This document shows, in pieces, positions 24,297 to 33,237 of a stretch of 64,000 bases of DNA. The DNA comes from Diphasiastrum complanatum. Taxonomy: Eukaryota; Streptophyta; Lycopodiopsida; Lycopodiales; Lycopodiaceae. Every line of letters starts with the position of its first letter. The first letter of the stretch is position 1. Both the position numbers and the translations under genes were made by a program. The notes under the pieces were generated by a model that saw only the letters and a list, made by a program, of their open reading frames with translations, did not search any database and was not told where the DNA came from. The stretch covers positions 1 to 64,000 of the forward strand of contig MU832653.1 of the NCBI GenBank assembly GCA_029204225.1. The letters are read 5' to 3'.

Positions 24297-24930
24297 ATGG
24301 CATCTATAAGTGCCTATCTTTTGGATTCTAGTGATAGATTGAACTCTTCAAATTATTCAATTTGGAAGTTAAGAATGGAATCCATCCTTATCATGCAAGA
24401 TTTGATGGATATTGTGAATGGAGAGGAAGATGAGCCAATCCATCCACAAAAGCAACTAAATACAAGAGAAGTGCAAGCTTGCACTCTTGCACTCCATTGT
24501 ATTAAGATGAATGTTGCAAATGATTTGCTCAAAGAAGTAGGAGCATGTACCTCAGCCCAAGAGGCTTGGGAGACTCTTCAGAAGATCTATGAGTCCAAGA
24601 ATACCTCAAGGTTACTTTCCCTCAAGAACCAAGTTCTTTAATGCTTCCAAGGAAGGAGTGAGAGTGGACATCAATTTGTTTTGAAAGTAAAAGATTTGAA
24701 CAAAGAGCTTACTTATGTTGGTGAACCTATTAAAGAGAGTGAGCTTGTGCAAATAGTTTTGAATGGCTTATGTAGTGATTTTACTAACCTTGTCCAAAGC
24801 TATGCCATCATGGGAAACTTGCCTACAATTGAAGACCTTCAAAGTGTGTTGATGGCCAAGGAGAGTAGGAAGGCTCATATCAAATCAATTTGTGATAGTA
24901 GCCAAGGAGGACAAGATGACCACAAATGAT
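24297..24930 (+). pseudogene. Element D gag (frameshifted)
   Basis: From an ATG at 24297 (MASISAYLLDSSDRL) the frame gives a Copia Gag: NSSNYSIWKLRMESILI, a QEAWETLQKIYESKN motif and LSLKNQVL, where a stop at 24639 and a frame change occur. The continuation from 24681 has KVKDLNKELTYVGEPIKESE and VQIVLNGLCSDFTNLVQSYA, the second half of the UBN2 domain. No zinc knuckle follows; the sequence passes directly to the pre-integrase region, so the knuckle and protease have been deleted. Confidence 0.85.
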
Positions 24931-26106
24931 TTGTGGCACAGGAGGCTTGGTCACATCAACACCAAGTCTATGGAAGTCATGTGCAAGGAGGAGCTTTATC
25001 TAGGCCTTCCAATATCCATGGAAAAGGAGGAAAAGGTTTGTGAGGCATGTGCTTTGGCTAAAGCACATAGGTTGCCTTTCTCTAACACTATCACTAAGAC
25101 CACTCACCCTCTTAAGTTGATTCATTTGGATGTACATTTCGCTAGCACAAAGAGCAATGGTAGAGCCACAATGTTTGTAATCTTGAATGATGAATCCTCT
25201 AAGAATCATATTGGCAAAGATATGGTTGAGATGAAGGAGGAGCTTGATCAAGATGAGGAGCAAAATCCGAGAGCTTCAACTATTCCAAGGAGAGCCACAA
25301 AAGCAAAGATGGAGCTATCAATGCTCATTTTTGTGGACAAGGAAAGGAAAGTTGGAAAGGGGGGTACATTTTGTACTTCATTTGCTGGGTTTTGTAATGA
25401 AGTCCCTTTGAATTCTAAAGTATGGAATGAAAGGTGTTTGTCATATCTACTTACTCTTGAGTATGCTAGAAGTAAGCATGACATTTTCATTCATAAGTTG
25501 AAAGAATTTGACTTCATTTTCAAAGAGGCATATTGTGAACCTTGTATGAGAATAAGTGAATCATCCTTGAAGGACACTTATATCCATACAAGAGTATTTG
25601 GCCTCATTAGTTTCAAGTTCAACAAGTATGTAATGCAAATTGCTAGTGGTAAGCAATTGTGGACTAGTAAATTTGGTATAAATAATCTTGGTGATTGTTT
25701 TGTTGACTTGAAAGATCATATTGAGAAGGAGAACATTCAGTTTTGGAGACTTGAAAACAAAGTCCTTGAGAGTCTTGAAGAAGATCATGGTTTGGATCCA
25801 TGTTTTTATCATCAACAGCAAGAGGGGGTGAGCATGATGAAGAAAAAAGACATCAAGGAGGAACCTGAGAAGAAGCACTTGTCTCAATGCAAAAGAGACC
25901 TGAATCTTCATCAATATGAAGGTTTGGGTAAAGAGAAAGGAGCAGAAAGGAAGTTTATCCATATCTCTCTTTACTCATCTTATTTTGTGTTTGATAGAAA
26001 ACATGTCATGTATTTGACAAAGTCCTTTGATGATGCTAGTATGAACATTGTTTTTCATCCTATATCTTATGATGATGAAATAGTGATCATTACTACTTTG
26101 ATTTGA
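24892..26106 (+). CDS. 404-codon ORF: Copia pre-integrase domain fused to an unknown domain
   Basis: The first 90 or so residues are a recognisable GAG-pre-integrase zinc domain (DLWHRRLGHINTKSMEV, later CEACALAKAHRLPFS) running into the first beta strand of an integrase (KLIHLDVHF). At about residue 105 similarity to integrase stops and an acidic, then basic linker leads into about 270 residues that I do not recognise, with a Cys/Phe-rich middle and a charged Lys/Glu-rich segment near residues 310-350. There are no DDE, YVDD or RNase H motifs. The ORF is uninterrupted, whereas gag upstream is broken. It could be a captured host segment or a diverged retroelement domain, or a frame that stays open because the element is young. 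Confidence 0.6.
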   Translation: MIVAKEDKMTTNDLWHRRLGHINTKSMEVMCKEELYLGLPISMEKEEKVCEACALAKAHRLPFSNTITKTTHPLKLIHLDVHFASTKSNGRATMFVILNDESSKNHIGKDMVEMKEELDQDEEQNPRASTIPRRATKAKMELSMLIFVDKERKVGKGGTFCTSFAGFCNEVPLNSKVWNERCLSYLLTLEYARSKHDIFIHKLKEFDFIFKEAYCEPCMRISESSLKDTYIHTRVFGLISFKFNKYVMQIASGKQLWTSKFGINNLGDCFVDLKDHIEKENIQFWRLENKVLESLEEDHGLDPCFYHQQQEGVSMMKKKDIKEEPEKKHLSQCKRDLNLHQYEGLGKEKGAERKFIHISLYSSYFVFDRKHVMYLTKSFDDASMNIVFHPISYDDEIVIITTLI

Positions 26107-26152
26107 GTTTCAAATATGTATTCAAAGGCCTCATCTTGTTATCCATTCACTC

Positions 26153-26533
26153 TTGAATTCAAGGAATGAAGACCTTCATTGGAAGGATGCCAAGTTGGAG
26201 TTCATTGTTTTGGCGGATAAAGTCAAGATGGTGATATATCAAGCTTTGGTTGTATGTGCTTCATACAAAAGTTGGATCTTATGGAAAGCTGTTGTTTTTC
26301 ATGTTTATTTTGAGGAGGAGACTCACATTTTGCAGCCCAAGGTGATCATTCAACAACCTACCAAAGACAAAGCTTGGATCTTGAAGACAACCTTTATGGA
26401 GCTCTCACTACATTTGAGAACTCGAAGCTCAAAACATATTCTTATCATGATGAGTGATCATAGTCACTCAACAAAGCAAGAACCTGGAAGTTATATTGTT
26501 TTTATCCATGTATTGATTATTGATCTAGGATAG
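26153..26533 (+). CDS. Unknown 126-codon ORF in element D
   Basis: This frame begins 47 nt after the 404-codon ORF and ends just before the 3' LTR. No domain was recognised. It may be the decayed continuation of the same unknown internal region rather than a separate gene. Confidence 0.3.
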   Translation: MNSRNEDLHWKDAKLEFIVLADKVKMVIYQALVVCASYKSWILWKAVVFHVYFEEETHILQPKVIIQQPTKDKAWILKTTFMELSLHLRTRSSKHILIMMSDHSHSTKQEPGSYIVFIHVLIIDLG

Positions 26534-26550
26534 TCTCATCAAGCTAAATT

Positions 26551-26561
26551 GTGAGGAGGAG
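26551..26561 (+). other. Element D polypurine tract
   Basis: GTGAGGAGGAG directly precedes the 3' LTR. Confidence 0.85.
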
Positions 26562-27261
26562 TGTTAAAATTTCACAATTCTAGCTTGACCAATTTTTGTC
26601 ATATGGCTTGTAAATTGTATTATGGTCATGTTGTGGCTTGTCACACGTGCCAAATAGCATAGGATACTCTTTGTAAGTCTCATTCCTAACCTAGCATAGG
26701 AGTGGCACCTTTGGAGTGAGTCCAAATAGTGCTTTGATAAGTTAGAGAGAAAATAGGAGCTAAAAATAGCATGTTTTCATTGTTTTGGAATCCCGAGATC
26801 TTGACCCCAAGTTAGGGTGGATCCAATGACCTATTAGGCTATATGTGAGGGTTAGGGTATGATAAGTTCAGAGGTGCCCTAATATGCTCAGATCTGAGCT
26901 TGAAAAGTATAAATGTATGATGGGATTTCCATCCAAATATCAAGAAAAATCGAGTTTTTTTCACTTCTATCATCATTGTCTTTTGGTGGCGAGTTCTAGC
27001 TATTGGATGTGAGTGTTTTTATGCATTAATTGCTTGGATTGGAAGGTACTGAACTTGTTTACAGGTCTGAGAAGCTTTCTGTACTTTACTTTGGTTCATT
27101 TGATCAAATCTATGTGCTTAATGTGGAGTTAAATGCCAAATTTGCTAGTTTTGGTAACTAGTCTTGATTCTAGCTCATAGTTTGGATCTAGATCTTTTAT
27201 TTGTGCATCCCCCATCACTTTTAGGATTGATTGGGATTCATTTTGCTGTAAAATTTTGTCA
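26562..27261 (+). repeat. Element D 3' LTR
   Basis: 700 bp, about 97% identical by eye to the 5' LTR, with scattered substitutions and a few one- or two-base indels in T-runs. Confidence 0.95.
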
Positions 27262-27426
27262 AATTATAATCATAATAGCGAATCTGTTTTCTTTATCGGA
27301 ACTCCTATATTTTTGCATACTTTATAACTTGAATAAAATATTGGTCCTGTTTTGGAATAGAAGAATTACACCAGATAGAAATAGATATGTTGTACCTCCG
27401 ATAAATATATATCAACATATTGCAAA

Positions 27427-28744
27427 ATGGGATTGCTTCATTATAAACACAAATTTGCACAACATACAACAAACTTATTTTTCAAAGCAATCAAAATACT
27501 TATCCAACAAGTACTTAGTTCTATATGGATAAGATTACAAAAAGGTACACTTCAACATAAGAAACTAACAGCGAAAGATGTAATTCATGACACAAACATT
27601 GAACAAATATTACAATCTAACTTAGGATACCGAGATTTTGATCATGTTCGCACATTGCCTGATTATAAACACAGATTACATAAAAATGTTTTTGCAATGA
27701 TTCGACAACTAGGCCCACCAACATTTTTCATAACACTTTCTTCAGCAGAACAAAAACGGTTGCCGCTCATATATTGCTTACAAAAATTGAATTCAAACAT
27801 CTTGCAATGTAGCACATACAAAACTGAAAATGATTTTTTTGGAAACTTGATTAGACATGATCCAACAACATGTGCAAGGTATTATATCATGAAGACCAAT
27901 GGCATTGCGCACATTGATATTAAAAAAGACAAATACTTTAGGAAAGATCCAAGATTATTTCTTTGTCACTGAATTTCAAAATCGGGGTAGTCAACATGAA
28001 CATGGATTACTATGGCTTGCAAATTCACCCATTTATGACAAAACTTCAGAAACCAAAATTACAAAATTTATTGATTTATACATATCATGCGACAATACAA
28101 AACTCAGTATGCAAAATATAGATATCATCATCGATCAACATGTTATAAGACCCAAATTTGTAGACAATGTTGCTTCCATTATCCACGACCACCAATGCCA
28201 TGTACAAGTATTTTGCATCCATATTCAGAGGTAGAAACACACACCAAAAACCTTTATCGAAATGTGTTATCAAGGAAAAATTAAATTGTATTGACACAAT
28301 AAAACATACAGATCTTTCGTCATGGCTTGTTGCACTGCAAAAATCGCTTCCTGATTATATAAAAGCCATACGAAGCAGCTTAAAAAAGCCCACAATATTC
28401 TTACAACGTAGTCCAAAAGACATATACACAAACATGTTATTCCATCTATAAGTAAACTTTGGAACGCAAATATGGATTTGCAATATATTCTTGACCCATA
28501 TGCAGCTGCAAGTTACTGCACATCATATTTGACAAAAATTGATACTTCACTTTTGCAATCCTTAAAACGTGCATTTACAGAATCTTTGTACCAAAATGTA
28601 GATACATTAACAAGACTAAAGAGCATGGGAGCCGCATTTTTAAATGCACACCAAATGAGTGCACAACTTGCATCGTTTATTGTATTATCATTACCTGTAC
28701 ATACTTGCACAAGAGCATTTATATTTATCAATATCAATCCATAA
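27427..28744 (+). pseudogene. Helentron Rep domain (HUH endonuclease), frameshifted
   Basis: Frame 1 (27427-27960) holds the N-terminal Helitron-like motif, VFAMIRQLGPPTFFITLSSA. After a frameshift, YFFVTEFQNRGSQHEHGLLW carries the metal-binding His-x-His. A second shift gives CRQCCFHYPRPPM, the conserved Cys/Tyr-Pro-Arg-Pro segment. A later frame gives LWNANMDLQYILDPYAAASY followed by CTSYLTK, containing the Y-x3-Y-x2-K catalytic tyrosine motif. In Helitrons this domain nicks and rejoins single-stranded DNA during rolling-circle transposition. All catalytic residues are visible, but four frames are needed to read them. Confidence 0.9.
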
Positions 28745-29234
28745 CCAACACGAGCATTTGTTCTCAAAAAAAAGAAAGAATTTACAATTCCTTCATCCCG
28801 ATTCAACAGATATACGATATCCAACAAAAATTGAAAAATATGTTTGTCGACCTGCTGAGTACTTAAACCTTTGTTTAGCATTTATACATATCGATTAACA
28901 TCATTCCAAATATACAAACGTCCAAAAAGTCAAATTATTAGATATGTCAATTACAACGAACATAAAGATCTTGAAATTTTTTATCGAGAGCAACTGCTTC
29001 TATATAGCCCATTTCAGATATCTGAAAACATGTTAACAAAATCGCATTCATCATACAAAGATGCATATATTACGCAAACTACGACACAATACAATACAAC
29101 AAACAAAAGCTAAATTTTAATCAAGAAACAAGTACATTTGCATTTTCCAATTGGGAAAATCTTGCAAACAGTTCAGCAAGTAATGAAACATCAACTCAAA
29201 ATTCAAACCCTCATGATATAAAAATAACTATGAC

Positions 29235-30625
29235 TTGAGACTTGAACTTTGGAATCATACACAATATAACACAACAAAACAAAACGATATGACTCCGAAA
29301 TTGACATACAAACTCATGAACCAAGATACATATTATTGTGAACTTGCAAAGCTCAATCATGAACAACGTTTACTTTTCGATGACATAATGCATAGAAAAC
29401 GTACAAATCTAGCAAACCAGATTCACCTTTTCTTGACTGGAGGCACGGGTACTGGAAAAACATTTACTTTGCTTCTTCTTGTACAAGGTCTACTACGTCA
29501 TTATTACAGAAACACCACAAACCATATAGAAAATCCAAGAGCAATAATAATGGCGTATACAAGCAAAGTAGCTTTTAATGCTCATGGAACCACAATCCAT
29601 TCAGCATTACACTTACCTATAAACACAAAAGACCTAACTACTCTTTCTGGTGAAAAATTACAAACATTATCAATTCACTATCAAGATTTGCAACTTGTAG
29701 TATTCGATGAAATCTCTTGAATTGGCAAAAGAACTTTTAAATTTGCAGATCAATGACTTCGAACCATCAAACACAATCCATCACAATTTTTTGGGGGCGT
29801 TGATGTTATAACTTGCAGTGATCTATTTCAAACAGCTCCTGTTTTAGACTCCTGGATCTTTAAACAACCTGAAAATAATTTAGCTATATTTACTAATTCA
29901 TGTTGGCATGCTATATTCCAATGTTATGAACTTCAACAAGTAGTGCGACAACAAACTATAGAATTTAAAAATGTTTTAAACAAAATTAGAGAAACCACAC
30001 ATACATCTACATATATTGACTGGTTAAACAAACATTGTCATAAAACATCACCATCGAAGCCCAATTGGGCCGTACTTGTTTTACACAAACAAAGATATAC
30101 AACAATACAACAACCAAATATATGATACAATGACAGGTGCAGAATTTTATTTAGAAGCAATTGACATTCGTAATTCTGGTTGTAGCCCTACGATCATAAT
30201 ACCAGAAACATCACCAACAACATCTTCATTAATAAAAAACATGTAAAACAAGGCATGCTAGTAGAACTTTGTGCAACAAACATAGATATTGAAGATGGAC
30301 TTTTAATGGAGCAGATGGCATTTTCCAAACCAGAAAAACCATGACCTCTACAGAAGACATTGTATGGATACAATTTGACAAATATGAAATTGGTAAAAAA
30401 AACTCGACAAAATCACATGCATATGTATAAAACCAATACCATAAATATAAAATGGACTCCAATATATCGTCTTATGAAATAATTCCAAGTTGGCCAATCT
30501 ATATTTAATAAAGAAAACAATTTCCAATAAGAATAGCAATAGCAAGAACAATACACCGAGCACAAGGGCTAACAATAACTGAACTAGTCTCTAATCCTAA
30601 AAAAAATTTCATAACATGGTTTAAT
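29235..30625 (+). pseudogene. Helentron PIF1-like helicase, with internal stops
   Basis: Frame 3 carries LNHEQRLLFDDI, Walker A GGTGTGKTF (residues 69-77 of the open segment), YTSKVAFNAHGTTIHSALHL (motif Ia) and Walker B VVFDEIS. A TGA at 29718 and another at 29751 interrupt it; the same frame continues with FGGVDVITCSDLFQTAPV (motif III) and YELQQVVRQQ. Near 30540 motif VI, ARTIHRAQGLT, is intact in another frame. The second stop (DQ-stop-LR) is consistent with CGA to TGA. The helicase would unwind donor DNA during transposition. Confidence 0.88.
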
Positions 30626-30689
30626 GTACACAGCTTCAACACGAGTCCAAAACCTATACATCACCTCGCCATTAACCTCAACACTTTAA

Positions 30690-31398
30690 AATTGACAAAT
30701 TTGTCCAACAAGAAATGACACGTCTAAGAACAACATCAAAATGGACTTCCCATATTCCTAATATGTATACTTACACAAGTACACATCTCATTATTCAATC
30801 ACTGAACAGTAGATCATTATCTAAATACAAATACAATATTCTAAATGATCACAATCTAATGGCATCTCACATACTACGTTTACAAGAAACACAAGCTCAT
30901 CATCATGCACATTTTTTTGCAACAAGCTTTAAAGCCATTGACAATTATGCCTTTATAGGATCAACAATATTGTATCGTACAGTTGAATATTTTGAACACG
31001 TTCAACTATATAATACATTGCACAATGAAATCATTCATGTCACATTTGCTTATAAAACCTGTAGTATACATATAATTGCAATATACAGACAACCAAATTC
31101 TAGTATTTCCACATTTACTGAACAATTAGACACAATACTTACCAACATTCCAAAAACCACACCAATTGTTATAATCGGCGACATCAATATTAATACATTA
31201 AGCCCAAATAACAATTACCAAAAACTTGAATCAATTATGTCTACACATAATATACAATTGGCTTTCAGACAAGTGCCAACTATATATGGCACACAATTGG
31301 ATAATGTCTGGACAAATATACAAAATTCACAAATTTTGTCAGGATCTACATACACATATTGGTCAGATCACTCAACAATATATTACATGTGCAATTGA
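30690..31398 (+). pseudogene. Helentron C-terminal EEP/AP-type endonuclease domain
   Basis: The frame enters from the end of the helicase (FVQQEMTRLR) and runs 227 codons from the first ATG without a stop. It holds the full set of endonuclease/exonuclease/phosphatase motifs: N31 in QSLNSRSL, E58 in LRLQET, Y124 in YRQPNSS, D156 and N158 in IVIIGDINI, D196 in TQLDNVW, and S217-D218-H219 in YWSDHS. This fold is shared with APE-type LINE endonucleases, from which Helentron endonucleases are thought to derive. It is the best preserved part of the element and ends with TGA 53 nt before the hairpin. Confidence 0.88.
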
Positions 31399-31450
31399 GA
31401 AAAAATAAAAAAGTTCTACAAAATGCAGTTTCCCACATATTGCAAAGGCA

Positions 31451-31476
31451 GGGCCTTGTGGCTTGCCACAATGCCC
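31451..31476. repeat. Hairpin after the Helentron coding region
   Basis: GGGC-C-TTGTGGC-TT-GCCACAA-T-GCCC folds into an 11-bp stem with one mismatch and a 2-nt loop. Helitron-type elements carry a stem-loop close to the 3' end, so this is a candidate terminus; the real end has not been shown. Confidence 0.55.
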
Positions 31477-31819
31477 TTGTTTTCCAAGGTGAAAAAACAG
31501 TGTATTTTTTTTGGAGGCCCCTATTACTCCAATTAAGGCCGTCCAAAAGTAGAAATCCTCCTAATTAAGGGCAAGAAAGCCCCGCAAGTACAGCTTTTTT
31601 CTAGACATAACGAGGTGTTGGACAATTTTTTGCAATTTGGAGGAGATTTGGTGACTTATGCTAAATTTAGCGAAAGAGGGTCCTGCAGCAAAAGTGGCCA
31701 GACTTTTGAGTTCACCAAAAAGTGTTACAAACACCTTGAATCTAGCTCATTGGTCTTCTAAGAGGTGCTAAAGCATAATCCCTTGATGCCATGACTAGCT
31801 TGCACGATTCCGTGCTTGG

Positions 31820-33237
31820 AGAAGTGATAAAATTGGACGGAGTGTCCAATTATAACATATGGTAATTAAAAATGAAGAGCATCTTGATATAAAAAGAGCT
31901 CTGACACGGTCACAAGGGTGGAGAGTATTTCAAATGTTTGCAAGTGGCATTGTGTCTAGGGAGAGGTTACCTTGCTTTGAGAAGAGCAACGACGTGAGCT
32001 AGTGAAATCACGACAACCAATATTGCCAGAAGACCAAGCTATGTTTGCGAAAGAGAAGCACAAATATAAAAAGCAACAAAGAAAGTCAAATGCTGATGAC
32101 GATGATCATGGACAATCATCAAAGAAGAAGAAAAAGGGTAAATGCTTCTATTGCCATAAACCTGAACATTGGCCCAAGGATTGTCGCAAGAAAAAAAGCC
32201 AACATTAAGAAGAGAAATTGAAGCCATCCACCAATCTTGCTGAGGACGTGATGGAGATTGATGAGGTTGACTCGAGCGGCCTGAGCACAAGATTTGTGAT
32301 GGCATTAACATCTAAAACTTTGTTGATAATTTACACTGGCTTGTAGACTCAAGAGCGGTACACGAGCAATAAATGATGGTTCAAGGAGTTGAGATTAGGC
32401 AATTTTGGTGATAAAGTTGCTCAAGCCAATGGCGATGAGTTTCAAGTTTAGGGCATTAGCACCATACCAATTCGATTTCCTGATGGTGAAGTTAAGGTAA
32501 TCAAGAATGTCATATATGTCCTTGGATTGCAAACGAGTCTACTTTTAGTTGGCATTATGGCTAATCATAAAGTTAAGGTTGAGTTTGGCAACAAGAAATG
32601 CCAGATTAAAGACGTGAAGCAAGGGTACAAAGTTATTGTAGATGGTTTTCATGACAGAACCTACGGCTTGTATAAGTTGAATGTAGTGGTTCTTAAATAC
32701 GATGGTCTTGTAATGACCACAAATTATCAGATCGATTTTTGACACAAACGCATGGGTCACATAAATCACAGGAGTTTAAATTATTATGCAAAATGAAGAT
32801 GGTGATAGGTCTCTTTTTTCTTGCTGAAAAAGAAGATCAATCCTTGTGTAAGGGATGCGTTATGGAAAGAATTCACAAAGGCAAATTTGAGATGGAAGGA
32901 GCAACTAGAGCTAAGAGAGTGCTTGAATTGGTGACTCTGATCTTTGTGGACCAATGAAGATAATGCCCATTTGAGGAGCATTCTACTTCCTGACCTTCAA
33001 TGACAACTTTTCAAGGAGAACGTGGATTTACACCATCAAGGCACCTCAAAATAGTGGAGCAGCTAAGAGAAAAAATCGTACCATTCTTGAGGTCACTAGG
33101 GCAATGATGACACATATGGGCATCATTGATTCTTTCTGGGGTGAAACCATTAAGACTGTTGTGTTCTTGCAAAACAGAAGTCCAACAATTGTTGTACCTA
33201 ACTGCACACCCAAAGTGGCGTTCAATGGTAAGAATTG
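31820..33237 (+). pseudogene. Copia C remnant (gag, zinc knuckle, pre-integrase, integrase tail)
   Basis: The plus strand shows a gag start (VIKLDGVSNYNIW then a stop), a basic segment with the CCHC knuckle CFYCHKPEHWPKDC (CX2CX4HX4C, 32140-32190), a pre-integrase region (KVEFGNKKCQIKDV, YGLYKLN, then HKRMGHINHRSLNYY), and near 33060-33220 an integrase tail (KNRTILE, TRAMMTHMGI, NRSPTIVVPN). Many stops and shifts separate these blocks and most of gag and the integrase core are missing. No LTR was identified with confidence. Confidence 0.8.

Larger units (their letters stand above)
22801..27266 (+). mobile_element. Complete non-autonomous Copia-like LTR element D (with target duplication)
   Basis: All structural parts are present: target duplication AATTA (22801-22805 and 27262-27266), LTRs of 698 and 700 bp (TG...CA), PBS directly after the 5' LTR and a purine tract before the 3' LTR. 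The LTRs differ at about 20 positions by eye, so the insertion is fairly young. The 3.06-kb internal region carries a Copia gag, then a pre-integrase domain fused to a long ORF of unknown kind. There is no reverse transcriptase or RNase H and no intact integrase, so it must depend on another element. It is inserted 5' of the Helentron. Confidence 0.93.
27267..31480 (+). mobile_element. Helentron-type Helitron (Rep-helicase-endonuclease), decayed
   Basis: Over 4 kb of plus strand, consecutive reading frames give in order the Helitron Rep (HUH plus tyrosines), a PIF1-family helicase and a C-terminal endonuclease/exonuclease/phosphatase domain. This architecture defines Helentron/Helitron2 elements; ordinary plant Helitrons lack the endonuclease. 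Frameshifts and at least two internal stops disable it, yet nearly every catalytic motif is still readable. The left end is obscured by element D inserted just 5'. A strong hairpin at 31451-31476 may mark the right end. Confidence 0.88.

Noticed and set aside
25000-25962. Minus-strand frames opposite the 404-codon ORF
   Set aside because: Shadow frames; the plus frame is longer and begins with a recognisable pre-integrase domain.
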